Source: Tetracentron sinense (Eukaryota; Streptophyta; Magnoliopsida; Trochodendrales; Trochodendraceae). Taken from it: a DNA stretch of 64,000 nucleotides. The position numbers and the translations under genes are program-made. Positions within the stretch are counted from its first letter, which is position 1. Every line of letters starts with the position of its first letter. Positions 1 to 11,790 of the stretch are shown in pieces. The notes under the pieces are model-generated. The model ran no database searches. It was not told where the DNA came from and was given only the letters and a program-made list of their open reading frames with translations. The stretch is from positions 9,908,416 to 9,972,415 of the forward strand of contig CM026564.1 of NCBI GenBank assembly GCA_015143295.1, written 5' to 3'.

Positions 1-318
1 CGATACGACTTCGAAGACCAAGAGTTTTTTGGCCACGTCAATGCCTGCGTCACAGACGTCTTTGTTCTCGAGGCTGTGTTGGCCTGGTGTGGTCAAGGAT
101 AGGCCCACGAATACTGCTATTGTGAACAGGGAGTTCACGTTAACCAGGCCGTCTAGTGCTTGGACATGAACACTTGTTGTTGTTCTTGATGGTAATGATG
201 ATGATGATGGTGTTGTTGTTATGACTGTTCTTGTTTCTCGATCATAGTGTTCTTTTGGGGTCGATTCAGACCTGAAATATTTGGAAAGATAATCATCATA
301 TGAAAGTGAATTTAATAT
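1..318 (-). CDS. MEE60-like protein, internal exon, partial at window edge
   Basis: The minus strand is open through the whole exon (106 codons). It starts with a Ser/Thr/Arg-rich stretch and moves into a conserved block containing VQALDGLVNVNSLFTIAV, FVGLSL and DVAKKLLVFEVVS. I recognise this block as the plant family annotated as maternal effect embryo arrest 60 (MEE60)-like, of unknown biochemical role. NSLFTIAVFVGLSLTT looks like a membrane segment. A long TC tract ending in CAG at 321-319 is a good 3' splice site with phase 0. The exon has no in-frame ATG, and an in-frame stop lies upstream at 466-468, so the start must be in an upstream exon that I could not find. The gene continues left of base 1. 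The family name is from memory. Confidence 0.5.
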   Translation of the reverse strand, partial: MLNSLSYDDYLSKYFRSESTPKEHYDRETRTVITTTPSSSSLPSRTTTSVHVQALDGLVNVNSLFTIAVFVGLSLTTPGQHSLENKDVCDAGIDVAKKLLVFEVVS

Positions 319-345
319 CTGAGAGAGAGAGAGAGAGAGAGAGAT
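319..345. repeat. GA/TC microsatellite
   Basis: About twelve GA dinucleotides. On the minus strand they form the polypyrimidine tract directly before the CAG splice acceptor of the MEE60-like exon, so length changes here could affect splicing. From 346 to 626 I see no further coding sequence; this is probably intron or 5' flank of that gene. Confidence 0.75.
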
Positions 346-626
346 TTGAAGAGTATTACCCGTCCATGATTGAATCTTCTCTCCTTGATTATGTTTGTGT
401 TTTTCTGATGAGAGACATAGAGAGAGGAAAGGTGAGACGCTTACGCTTAGCACTTTATTTTTCACCTAGAAAGAAGGAAGAAAGAAAGATATGCTTTGCT
501 TTTGATTGCTTTCTGGGATTGATTGGAGTCGGCGTGGAGAGGAAGACAAGAGGAACCAACTGGGTTTGTTCTAAATGGGGTCGTTCTCTAACCATTAAAG
601 CTACGACAAACGACAATATTTGATTG

Positions 627-1004
627 GCCCAGGATTCTCTCAAGTTCAACTTGAGAGAATCTCTCAAGTTTGAACCCCTAGAGGTCGCCACATGTCTCCT
701 TTGACACCCCTTAACCATGGGTAAGGTTCACCCACCCCATGGGTTCACTCACCCATCCTTAGTTTTTTTTTTTTATATTAATTATTATTTTTAAATTAAA
801 AAACTGTTTTAATATTAAAAAACTCTAAAAACAGTTTTCTTTAATTAAAAAAATAATAATTAATATAAAAAAAAAACCAAGGATGGGTGGGTGAACCCTA
901 GGGGTGGGTGAACCTTACCATGGTTAAGGGGTGTCAAAGGAGACATGTGGCGACCTTCAAACTCGAGAGATTCTCTCAAGTTGAACTTGAGAGAATCCTG
1001 ACTC
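627..1004. mobile_element. Mutator-type foldback MITE with 10-bp TSD
   Basis: The left end reads CAGGATTCTCTCAAGTTC and is mirrored by GAACTTGAGAGAATCCTG at the right end. The complementarity continues through the CGCCACATG block into an AT-rich core, so nearly the whole 378 bp is one inverted repeat. TATTTGATTG flanks it at 617-626 and 1005-1014. A 9-11 bp target duplication with long terminal inverted repeats is typical of Mutator-like elements. It has no ORF, so it would need transposase in trans. Confidence 0.85.
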
Positions 1005-1099
1005 TATTTGATTGTAACAAAAACAAAAGGACAATATTTGAAATGACTATATTAACCTCTTTAAAACTAGTAATGAACTATATTTTAAAGACTTGGGAT

Positions 1100-2028
1100 T
1101 AGGGCTTAGGGCTGTCAAAGGGCCGGCTGGGCCTGCCCGGGGTCAGCCCTAGCCCTACCCTTCCCTATAAGAGTAGGGCCCTAGCCCTTCAAGGGCCGGG
1201 GTTGATCGGACCCTAGCCTTGCCTCAAGGGTCAGGGCTGGGGTGCCTGAGCCAAAGGATTGGAATAAAGACCGAGAATTTTTTTGTAATGGACGCTTGAT
1301 TGATTGTTACATTAAATTAGCTTCAGTCTTGAATTTGATAGATTGGACATGTTATTTCAAAACTGCTGAACTATAGTTATTACTATCGACCTATAAAACA
1401 TATTCACAGGGGTTCTCCAAACATGCTGCAAATAATGCCTAGCCAAGAGATACAAAACTACATGAATTAAGGTATTTAATAAAATAAATTTAAAAAGAAG
1501 AACTAGAAATATCAAATTAATCAATATAGGAAGGATAAAAGGAAATAAATAATTTTTTTTCTAGCTGAAACTCTTATTTGTCACATGATTTTGTTGCGTA
1601 ACCTAAATATATCAAATCAGATTTTAAGACAAAATGCAAGTTATAAGAATCAAAACCCTTGAAATTACTATGAAAATCACGGTCCACACCAAATAACCCA
1701 AACTTTTGCCTAAAAGTTATCTATGGACATAATAGATTGAAAGAAACCCTAAGTAAACTTACAACATAATAGTAAATAATAAAAAGAAATTGGGATTATA
1801 TTTTGAATTTCACTAATATCTTATATATGATATATAAAACTTATCCTAGACTATATACTGTAGTGTAATGGAAGTAGGGGGTACCCTAGCCCGACCTAGC
1901 AAAGGAAGGGTTTGGGGATTTTGGGCCCTACCTAGCCCAAGGGCCGGGGAAGGGGCAAGGCTTTGGAGGACTTGGGCGAGCTGGGTCGGGCTGGGTACCC
2001 TTCGACAAGGGCAGTTTTGGCACCCCTA
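1100..2028. mobile_element. Non-autonomous hAT element, family A, copy 1
   Basis: It starts TAGGGCTTAGGGCTGTC and ends GCACCCCTA, with perfect 8-bp duplications CTTGGGAT at 1092-1099 and 2029-2036. Both subterminal regions are GC-rich with repeated GGGCC and CAAGGG motifs; the 600 bp core is AT-rich and non-coding. A second copy of the same family lies at 44700-45606 in the CRM gene intron. Non-autonomous. Confidence 0.88.
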
Positions 2029-2395
2029 CTTGGGATCCTCTCCTGTTGTAGCTCGCCAGGATACTGCGAGCTACAACGTCCCCACTCTCGACGCCATCCA
2101 CGTACACAGTTCAACACGATAGCTAATGGTAAGAAAAAGAAAAAGACGTCATCGTCTTTTAAAAAAAGTATTTTCAAAATATTGATGTTGGTGTGTCCTT
2201 GTCAGCAACCACTAGAGAGGATCCTGTGTCTAATTGAAATGGCTGTAACCTTGGGGGTGGACTCAAGTTTGAGTCTTGTGGTGCGATCAGTTGATAAGCC
2301 CTCCGAAGTTCTAACCTAACACCTAACTCGTTACCTATATAAATGTTGTCATACACTTATGCATACCCCAAAAAAAAGAGAATAACTATCAACAT

Positions 2396-2567
2396 GAGCT
2401 CCATTTGAACAGTCAACCGGAGCGAGCAACCCAAATTTTGCCTTGGGAAGGGGTATTTACAAAAAAATGTAATGTTAAAAATAACCTTCTTTTTGTTCAT
2501 AATTACGAAACTATCACTTTCCAAGGCAAAACTTGGGTTGCTTTGGTTAACTGTTCAACCAGAGCTT
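2396..2567. repeat. Small foldback element with arms of about 50 bp
   Basis: The left arm (2396-2450) and right arm (2515-2567) are imperfect inverted copies sharing GAACAGT, AACC and AGCAACCCAA blocks. No clear target duplication was found, so the superfamily is open. The flanks at 2037-2395 and 2568-2982 hold no gene that I can support. Confidence 0.6.
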
Positions 2568-3295
2568 ATGTTCATAGTTAATCTGAAAAAAAAAAAGCCC
2601 AAGGACTCGGCAAACCTCCGAGTCTTGACCTTGATTATGTTCTCGGGTAGGGGTGGCAACTGGTTCAGTAGGATTGGGTTCGGAATGAACACTTACAAGG
2701 TGAGCATATCCTCAACCATAACCTGACCTAGGAAGGAACACGCCAACCATAATCCAGCCTCCCAATTCAAATTAAACAAGTAGTAATTATATAATGACTA
2801 GCGGGTGCCACGTGCTATGCACTTGAGAAAGAGAGAGAGGATGAAAAGGAGATAGACTGGGAAGAGGGACCTTAGTGAGGGCATTTGGAAAAAAAAAATT
2901 AAGGAATATTTTGGGTATAGAAACTTGAGAGACATTTTGGATAGAGCAGTGATAAGTGGACCCATGGGTCTGTTACTATTAGTGTAATGACCCGCATTAA
3001 ATTTACTTGTCTTCATGATTTTATGAATTAATTCCCTAGATAATTGTGCTTGAATTATACGTTAATCCTAGGAGAAATCAATGTATTAAAAATCTTGATT
3101 AAGAAAACTCATTTAATTCATTCACTTTAGCGAATTTTTAGAAATAAATTGCATGAATTAAAAGAGGAAGAAAAAGTAGCAAAAGACTTAAAAATAAAAT
3201 AAAATGGAGATCGGCGTTGGCGATCGATTGCCCGACACGGGATCTTCCGTGTTGACGCGATTTTTCGACCCTTTTAACTCATCGGGGTCTCCAAA

Positions 3296-3309
3296 CTCTA
3301 TAAATAACC
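3296..3309 (+). promoter_or_regulatory. TATA box of the 2983-5339 LTR
   Basis: CTCTATAAATAACC sits about 310 bp into the LTR, downstream of a palindromic segment around 3206-3245 that includes CGATCG and an ACACGG/CCGTGT pair. It is the likely core promoter of the LTR. Confidence 0.6.
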
Positions 3310-3594
3310 CTCTAACTTGAGAGTTAGGGTTTCTATAGGCTTCTAAACCTAAAAGAGAGAAAAGGGAGAGCTTTTTGAGAGATCAAAAGAGGAAAACTAA
3401 AGGAGTTCAAAGATTAAAGCAGAAAAAGGAGAAACAAGGCGTATAGATCGATATAGAATCTTATTTGCAAGCGATAGATCGTAGGGAAGCGATCGAGTGA
3501 GGTAAATAACAAACCTAATCTTCAATATTTTGAATATTAACCTAAAAGATGGATTGAAAGGAGTAAACCTAAGTAAGAACTTGAAAGTATGTAG

Positions 3595-3879
3595 GATGTG
3601 AAGAACTATATTTTGATTTCCTGTTTATTATTTATGGATTTGTTAAAATAGGATGTGAATAGCCATATTTTGATTCCTATCTTATTATTTATGGATTTGT
3701 TAAAATAGGATGTGAAGAACCATATTTTGATTCCTATTTTATTATTTACGGATTTGTTAAAATATGATGTGAAGAACCATATTTTGATTCCTATCTTATT
3801 ATTTATGGATTTGTTAAAATAGGATGTGAAGAACCATATTTTGATTCCTATCTTATTATTTACGGATTTGTTAAATTAG
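3595..3879 (+). repeat. Tandem repeat, five units of 57 bp
   Basis: Five adjacent units begin with GATGTGAA and contain CATATTTTGATTCCTAT and a GGATTTGTTAAAAT block. They differ at a few bases each. They lie inside the LTR, downstream of its TATA box. Confidence 0.88.
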
Positions 3880-5339
3880 GATGTGAAGAATATGTTGAAA
3901 TTATTTATGATTCAACGAAGGATTGAGAAATTTTATTGAAGTATGTGGATTATTGAGGAGAATGGATGGAATCAAATGGATGAATTATTTTGGGATTTTA
4001 ACTGTATGTGAGTTTGATTTTATATTTATAATTCATGAGAATTCTGATTGATGAAAGGTGTTATAATTAGGATATTGAATCTTGATTTAAACAAAAATGG
4101 GATTTTGATATTTATATTAGATCGTGATTTATGTGTGCTTTGATATAAACTGTGATTTTATATTGTTGAATCATTGGAATTATGATAGTTTGTGTGCTTC
4201 TTTTATGTTCCTTATATATGATATACATTTGGGTAAATGAGCTTTTGAGGAAAGTCAAGCTTGCCTAAGCTTGGTTAACATAGTGGAATGAGATGTTATG
4301 GTGAGATGTCCTATGGCCCTTAACGGTCATTCTTAGGTGTAATTTAAACAAAAGGTGTATCATTGAGTACTCAGGAATGAAAAAGATGCATAATGATTAA
4401 GAGAGAATCTAAGACACTAGAAATTATAAGTAAGACCTAAGATAAAGTAAGTAAGAAAGAAGAACACACAAAAGCGATAATGCATGTATGAGTTGTGCAC
4501 CACCAAATACCATCAAAGAGCAAAAAGTATGCCAAAGTAAGTAAGCCGTTGTACCGGGAAAGTACTAAGCCGTCCGTACCGGGTAATGTACGAAGGGTGG
4601 TATCTCGGTAAAGTAAAGTATAGTAACCCATTTTCTTATACGGTACAGCGGTATTTTAAGTTATTACTTATGCATGTGAATGAGTTGTTCCTAAAACGAT
4701 AAAGTATGAAATAAGAAAAAGTAAGAAAAGTAAGAAAGTGAGAAAGTAAGAAAAGAAAATAAGAAAAGAAATAAAGAAAAGAAAGAAATGGACGCAATGT
4801 ATTTGATTGTTTTCCGCACTCTGATTATGTACGTGAACTAATGTATGAATCTGTAAACTGCATGCAATTTAATATTCATTATATTGTCCACTATGGTCTG
4901 TTATATACGCGGAGTAACTCGTTACTCAACCGATGACTTTTGTTGTCGGCAGGTGTAGGTTCAGGTTCAGGTTTTGATATTCGTGCATCCGGACCGTGGG
5001 AAGAAGAAGAATACTTCGAGGAACCAGAAGGTGATAATCCCGAAGAAGAGCTGGATCTTGATCGTTGGCCCTATTGTTGGATTTAATTTATTTGTGGTCA
5101 AATTTCAGGGAGACTTTAATTGACCTTATGGATATTTATGTTTAGTTCAGTTTGATGATGATCATGATGGATGATAAGGATTTATTATATTTCAGTTGCA
5201 GTCAATGATTATGAATTTAATTGAAGAAATTTTTAGGTTCGTATTTTAGCATGCCTTAAATGCTTTAATAGGATAGTTTATTAAGTAAGTCACGTGCCAA
5301 GATCTCACATTCTCCTAGGGGGGGTTTTGGGGCGTGACA

Positions 5340-5640
5340 GTTAGGGTATTAGTTCCCTAGTTCAGTATATTCCTTGCAATACCTGTGTTTATTTATGTTC
5401 ATATTCCATACATGCTTCATGGGGTTTTTATTAGCATGTACAAGTACAAGTTTGCAGTTGACAGATCTTACATGACAAGAGCTTCAATGTCTACAATTTA
5501 GGTTGTTGTCCATTTGATGTCATGTAACTTGTTTGAAGTCATATAATGACCTAATTCATCGTTTGATGTGTTTGGGTGAGTTTGTGTCAAGTCATGTACT
5601 TCAGTTTAGTTTTGTCACAGGAATTGCAAAAGGGAGAGAT
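5340..5640 (+). other. 3' internal tail and polypurine tract of a copia element
   Basis: No coding sequence is recognisable. The last 15 bases (GCAAAAGGGAGAGAT) are a polypurine tract directly before an LTR that begins TG. The left part of the parent element is missing; the solo LTR ending at 5339 adjoins it. Confidence 0.55.
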
Positions 5641-6929
5641 TGTAAGTCCATATTTTGGTATTGACTTATTCCGTTGTCAAAACATAGTGAATGTAGTGTG
5701 TCTTGAGCAATGTTACCTGATTCGTTAGTTCGCTCAGTTCGAATTCGGGTTCACGGTTCGCAGTACGCAGTTCGCCACTCTAGAGTGAACCCGGTTCTCT
5801 AGGAGTAGGATGAGATAATTATTTTGGTATTGCCTTATTCCATTGTCAAAACATAGTGTAGTGTGTCTTGGCTCTTGAGTCATTGCCTTCAAGCATCTAA
5901 GACTAGTGAAGATGAAGACCGAAAAAGATTAACTGAAGATATTCTGATCATCGCCTTCATTTTACTCCATATGATGGTAAGTGACCTAGATACCATGTTA
6001 CCTTAGGTGGATTAACGTAGAAAAGTTTGTTTACCTTAGATGGTTAGTGACTTGCCATTGATTGAAGATTTTGAGGCAAAATAGGCAAATTGCCTTTCTA
6101 TCAATATAGGGGTATTTTGATCATTTTCCGTCATCCAAAATTTATGATAATTTTAGGGTAGATTATATATGACCTAAAGTAGTTATGTTACAAATTTTTG
6201 CTTAATCCGATAAGAATTGACCTCTTTAGAATTATTCAAAGTTCAGTGACAAAACTGTAAATAGGGTGAATGTAACCGTGTGAATAGTGTTTTAACAATT
6301 CTAAACACTTTCTAATTCTGTTATTGCTATAAAAGTGAGGGTTTGTTCCCAATTTTACCTAAGAGAGTTTATAAAGTTTCTATTAAGATATTTTGGGTTT
6401 CCCAAACCCATTCTCCTTTCCTCTTCCACCTTAGAGATTGCAAGTCATTGATTTTTTCATGCTTGCCTGTTTATTCTAATTGTTGGAATTCAATTAGGGT
6501 TTGTTTAATTGAACAACCATCAACCTCTTCTTTCAAGAACAACTTGGTTGGAGTAATCCGAAGCCTTTGCAAAGGAGATCGATCCAAAGAGGATCGTGGT
6601 TTGGAGACACAAAGAAGAACAGACTGCTGCGGTTGATAACGGGAATTTAGTTTGTGGTGGCTTATTGAGGCGTGGAGGACTGAGTACTGAGGATAGCTGT
6701 GTCGAGTCCAGTTGAGTATAGTTCAAGTCTTGTAAGTTTCTGTTACTTTGTCTTAATGATATTTCTTGCTGGACTAGGTCCCGTGGTTTTCCCGGAAGGG
6801 TTTCCACGTAAAATCCTTTGTATTGTGGATTCCTTGTCTTCTTTATTTCCGCACTTGATTGTTATCTTACCTTAGTTAATAATTTGATTGCACAATTTTT
6901 AAAAATGGTAAATAGACTTTTAGGGAGAC
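5641..6929 (+). mobile_element. Copia LTR, 3' end cut by the Ty3 element
   Basis: It begins TGTAAGTCCA after a polypurine tract. It shares long blocks with the solo LTR at 54737-56242: GGTAAGTGACCTAGATACC, the GGACTAGGTCC...GTGGTTTT block and the TTTCCACGTAAAAT region. It stops after TTTTAGGGAGAC, where the Athila-like LTR begins; the final segment seen in the 54737 copy is absent. Inside, 5706-5820 is a fragment related to the small hAT element at 47945-48393, bracketed by two 50-bp direct copies of LTR sequence (5651-5703 and 5821-5868). Confidence 0.72.
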
Positions 6930-8268
6930 TGATTGGTGCTAATTGTTATACATTTAAGCACTTCAATCTAAACTTGTTAGTTCCTTAGAGTTATCTTTTT
7001 GAACTATCTTACTGTACTTGGTTGTTTTTGTTTATTTTGAGGTTCATGCGAGGAAAAGAAGTTAAAATTGAAGATTTAATGACTCTCAAAGACTTAGAAG
7101 AGCTTCAACCATGTGAAAGACCAAAAGAAGGAAAATCAGAGAATTTCTGTACTTAGCGATCGATTGTAGGTTGTCTGCGATCGATCGTAGGTCTTGCAGT
7201 GATAGATGATGAACCTGTGATGGATCACAAAGAAGGCAGAGAATTTCTATATAGTTTTTCCTGTCTGCAATCAATCGCAGTTGCTTTGCGATCCATCGCA
7301 GATCGGTGTTTTTGCCTTGGAAATAGTATTCGAAAAAGAGGACTTTGAGTCCTAATGGGTTTACAACAACCCTAATCTGAATGGACTCCCTTTCTCTATA
7401 AATAAGAGAGTCATTGGCCATAAAAATATATAGAGATTTTGGGATTTGAAGAATAGAAGCTCTGGATATCAAGGAAGCCAAAATGATGAGTTCTTCGTTT
7501 TTGTCTATAAAGACGGCGTGCTCCTCCCTCGCGATGAACAAACTTTCCATTCTAGGGTTTCGATGAAACCCTAACCAAGTAACTGTTCTTTGTTCTTATT
7601 TAGATTTCTTATTTGTATGACATTGATTGTATAATGAGAGGATTGTTTTAACAGCCGGATTTATTGGATTTAAATTTGATTTCAATAGAATTTCTATCCT
7701 TGTCTTAGGTGTTAGGAAATTGGAATTGAATCCACTTGTGTTTATTTTTGTTAGAATTTTAATATAAGTTTTATGCAATGGTTTTAATAGTTCAAGAGAA
7801 TAAATCTAAAGATATTTTATGCTAAGGGAAGATGAGTGATTATACTACCCTAGTTTAATGTATATCACTCGTGCCAACCGAAGATACGATATGCCTAGGA
7901 TTTAATATCTTGTATTTTTCTTGATCAGTTAAGAGGGGATGTGCTGTCACTCTTACTATAATGTTTGTAAATCGAGAGATTTGAATAAAATTAAAGTAAG
8001 ATTAGTTATGAAGCTAGTGGTGGATTCAAACACCCTAGATTTTCTCAACCGATATGTATCCACAAGATCTTAGTCATTAGGTTAAATAAAATCTAATAGT
8101 TTAATTAGGTTAAAATCAATCAATCAATTAATCTTATTACTCATTGGTTTAAAATTAATTTTGATAAAAGATAACGAAACCAACGTAGTCTCCAGAAGTT
8201 CGACACCCTTACTAGTACTATTCTACATAATTATTACTATAAAGAATAATTAAATTGCGTAACGGTCA
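6930..8268 (+). repeat. 5' LTR of the Athila-like element
   Basis: Begins TGATTGGTGC and ends GGTCA a few bases before TGGCGCC. A TATA box CTATAAATA lies at 7396-7404, preceded by a cluster of GCGATCGATCGC-type palindromes at about 7155-7305. Closely similar in sequence and order to 14341-15550. Confidence 0.8.
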
Positions 8269-8273
8269 ATTTT

Positions 8274-8290
8274 TGGCGCCGTTGCCAGGG
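8274..8290 (+). other. Primer-binding site
   Basis: TGGCGCCGTTGCCAGGG, a common plant Ty3/gypsy primer-binding sequence. It fixes the element orientation as plus. More GCGATCGATCGC palindromes follow in the leader (about 8330-8445). Confidence 0.75.
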
Positions 8291-8859
8291 ATGAATCGCA
8301 GACAGTGGGCACAAATTGAAAAAGTTTATGCCACATTTGCGATAGATCGTAGAAGTCAGCGATAGATCGCAAACAGTGGCTCAATTCCAAAAATTTTTTG
8401 CCACATTTGCGATCGATCGCAGTTGCTTTGCGATCGATCGCAGTCGTCCATATTCGTTTAAAAGGCCGCAATCCTTCACCACCTCTTCCCATTCCTCCTC
8501 CATTTTTCCTCTTCTCCTTTCTTTCTATTATCACTTCATGCAATTTAGTTGATCGGGAAAGTGCTATAAAGAGCAATCAAGCAGATTGGAGATTTTGGGG
8601 TTTGTGATAGTGATAAAATCCATTACGAGGTAAATACCCAAATCCTTTCCCTTTTCCATTATTTTTCTTTCTTTCATGTGATTGTGTAGAGAAAGGGATT
8701 TTTGGAGGCCGGGTTAGCATTGTGTGGAGGAAGGGATTATGTGTGGAGGCTGGGTTGGTCGTGTTTGGATTTGGTGGGGCTGTGCTTGGGTTGTGAAGGT
8801 GTTTCAAAAGGGGGCACGCCCCATGTTTGAGAAAAAGCCTAGTCTAGGTTTTCTACCAA

Positions 8860-9987
8860 ATGGGACCCAAAAGGAAGAAGTTAGCCCAAAAGCCAAGCTC
8901 TAGTAGACCTCCCCAAGGCCGAGTAGACCAACCTAAAGAGAAATTTGCTACTTGGGAGGTCACCCCTCAAACTCAATTCCATGTTGAGTATTTTAGAAGG
9001 TGTCTGGAAATGGCATCAACCATTTTGGAATTAGAGAATAGGGGACTTGGTTGCCTCTTAGGATTGCCTGTTAAGGCCTACCCTCGATTGATTCACCTAT
9101 TTTATCAGAATATGGAGACAAAAGGCAAAGACAAAGAAAATGAAGAGGATGAGGAAAATGACAAGAATGATGAGGATAATGAGGAGGGCCCAGATGCCCT
9201 TGAAGTCACTGTTGAGGGTCGCACATTTGAGGTTACCTCCATTGCCCAAGCCATAGGATGCCCCTTGAATTCCTACCATGGGTTCCCATATGCGTACCAA
9301 CCTAGGGATGGTTCCGGACTTCATGAGATCATTCAGGAGATGTGTGGAGGGCAATCTGGCAATGCTAGGAAGAATTGCACTCGTTGGTCTTACCTACCCC
9401 CACCCTATGGTTTGTGGATTCGGTTTTTAGGAAGAACCTTTACCCCTTAGGGCATATCACTGAGCGACAAGGTGATATTTTGGATGCCTTATACTATGTC
9501 TGGAAGGGGTATTGGGTGAATGCTGCCCAGTTTATTTACCAGACCATGAAGAATGATTTTTCATGAAGCTATAGAGAGTGAGCATCAGTATACGAAGTCT
9601 TGGGATCTCTTATTTGGTAATGTGATTACCCAGCTTCTGTAGCAGGAGGGGCATCAGATTAGTGAGTCCGAGCCAGAGGCAGCTACTATAAGATTTGGGG
9701 AGCAGAATTGAGATAAGTCTTACAATGCCCTGATGAAGGCCACTAAAAGGAGGATTCCTACTGTCGAGCATCCTGATGAGGTGATTCGAGATGTTGAGGC
9801 CGATGTTGTTATGAACCCTCCCCACTCTCCTGTGACTTATCACCAGTCCCCTCCACCTGAGTTTCAGCATCATTCTCCTTAGTACCAGCCTCCCCCACCT
9901 CCCCAGTTTAGTGATCAGCCAGAGGCACCAGTTTACATGAGTTGTCAGGAGTTTCTTGCCTACCAGGTTGTTCAGGATCAGAGATGG
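8860..9987 (+). pseudogene. Gag-like ORF of the Athila-like element, part 1, decayed
   Basis: From the ATG at 8860 about 196 codons are open: a basic N-terminus, a middle region around residues 75-85, then an acidic run (about residues 88-108), then IAQAIGCPLNSYHGF, which resembles the conserved part of plant retrotransposon ORF1 proteins. The frame breaks near 9430-9450 and continues in another frame (PLGHITERQGDILDALYYV) to 9566. Further stop codons follow, then a Pro/Gln-rich tail up to 9987, where the solo LTR interrupts it. No zinc knuckle or protease was seen. The role is probably structural (capsid-like); the family assignment is inference from motif style and context. Confidence 0.55.
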
Positions 9988-10490
9988 TGTAGAGACCCGA
10001 ATCTTTTTTTCATGTTTTTATTGCATTGCATTAGGGGTATTATAGTCCTTGTGATGTTTTAATGTTTATTGTATTGTATATCTAATGGGTGTAGTGTGAT
10101 TAAGGTTTAATCAAACTTCTAGTTCAGGAATGTCATAACACACCCTAAACTTTAAGAAGCTCTAGTTTTGGCACCGCTTGTTGGAATTGAGTGATTCTTG
10201 AACCATTAGAAAGGTATCGGAACCCTCTTCGAGGTTCATTTTTAATGTCATTCCATATTTTTAGTCTAAGCTAAGTCAAAAGTGGGTTTTCCAATGTTTT
10301 GTCTGATGGAATTGTAGATCAGTCAACTTTGGGGGCAATTTGGTCCATAAATAAAGGGCAATTTGGAAATTCTAATGCCAGAAATGTTCGTTTTCGAAAG
10401 ACGAATCCAATGCAAGTTGAATCGTCGAAATCCGACGAACGAGTCAAAAGTTATGGCCGAAACAGTAAAGCGGGTCAAAAATCTGTAGAA

Positions 10491-10680
10491 CACCGATCGC
10501 TCGGTCAGAAGTAGCGATCGATCGGTCCAAAACCGATCGATCGGTATCTATCGACTGGTCCAAAATTTTGTATGGGGAAAATTTCCAGAGAGTGTTTTTT
10601 TGACCGATCGCCTGGTCAAGAGCACCGATCGATTGGTTGAGAACCGATCGATCGGTCATAACCACCGATCGCTCGGTCCT
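10491..10680 (+). repeat. Palindrome cluster CCGATCGATCGG upstream of the TATA box
   Basis: About eight sites of the form ACCGATCGNTYGGT in 190 bp, including two full ACCGATCGATCGGT copies and variants such as ACCGATCGCTCGGT. It ends about 60 bp before the TATA box of the host LTR. Confidence 0.85.
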
Positions 10681-11639
10681 TCGTATTTTTTTACAGAATT
10701 TTAGTAAGGGCTTTTTGGTCTTTTGGTTCTCAGACCTTGGGGCTATAAATAGGGATCCTATTTTGGGGTATTAGAATACTCTACCTATTTCTAACCTAAT
10801 TTGACAAAAAGGGAGAGAAACCCTAAGGTTTTGAGAGAGGGCTTTCTTGGGGAAGAAGGAGATAGTTTGGATAGCGCAAGGAGAGCTTGGAAAGCTTCCC
10901 CAAATCACTCCGGGAGCATTTTGAATCCAAGGGAAGGATTCCTAAGGTCGATATACTATCCTAATCAACTCTATTTTAATGTTTTGTGAATATTAATATG
11001 ATAGGAATGATAGAATAGAGATTAAATGCATTTTTTCCCAAATTTTCTATGAAGTAAGCTGATTATTGATGGAAATGTGAATGAAAATGTGGATTGGATG
11101 TGGATAGAATATATGGAGGATGGGAAATGTATGGAGGATGAGATTAATATGTGGATTTGAATGGTGAATTGATTGTATGGATGGATCATGGTTTGATGAA
11201 TGCTTGAAAATGTAGAATGGCAATGGATTCATATTATGCGTGCTCAAGGTGTTTGTGAAAATGCTTGAGAGGATAAACGCTATTATACTCTTATGAAATG
11301 GTGGTAAATTGATTATGAATTGCGATATAAATTATGATAAAATATGTATATGTGAAATGTTTGTTAAGTATGTCTAATTATTTGCATGGAAATTGATAGT
11401 CGGGAAGGCAAGAACTTCGAAGAACATCTCTCAAATCGGGAATTCTCTAACTATTTGGTATGGGACAGTATAGTGGAGTTTCCATGGTGGGAGATCAGAA
11501 TCTAAGCAATTACCAACTCGAATGTTAATTTCGACACTTAAGCATATGTGCACGTGTATGTTAAGATAAGAGTCTCACAAGTAACACATGTGGACCACAA
11601 GCATGAGCATGGCATACGTATGACATTCTGAATAAGCAT

Positions 11640-11790
11640 AAGCATGACATGGTCTGTATCCGCCAAGAACGGCATGTCAACCATTTGATTCTTAAGCATG
11701 GTCCGTATCCGCCAAGAACGGCATGCTAGCCATATGATTTCTTAGACATGGTCCGTATCCGTCAAGAACGGCATGTCACATCATTGTATG
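11640..11790 (+). repeat. Tandem repeat, three units of about 50 bp
   Basis: Units carry CATGGTCCGTATCCGCCAAG followed by AACGGCATG, repeated three times with small changes inside the 9988-12374 LTR. Confidence 0.85.

Larger units (their letters stand above)
2983..5339 (+). mobile_element. Solo LTR, 2.36 kb, family TGTAATGACCC...GGGGCGTGACA
   Basis: Ends are TGTAATGACCC and GGGGCGTGACA, an imperfect inverted pair, flanked by ATTAG (2978-2982) and GTTAG (5340-5344), a 5-bp target duplication with one mismatch. The opening GACCC block resembles that of the solo LTR at 9988. There is no internal coding sequence, so unequal recombination between LTRs is the likely origin. A short acidic stretch near 5000-5070 (GAAGAAGAAG, GAAGAAGAG) resembles one in the 9988 LTR. 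Confidence 0.82.

Noticed and set aside
300..623. A 107-codon plus-strand frame with a GA-repeat-encoded Arg/Glu run
   Set aside because: Composed of a microsatellite and intron or flank sequence, antisense to the splice acceptor; no homology.
7086..7550. 154-codon minus-strand frame in the Athila-like 5' LTR
   Set aside because: Driven by the GCGATCGATCGC palindromes and antisense to LTR transcription; the homologous region of the 3' LTR is shortened by stops.
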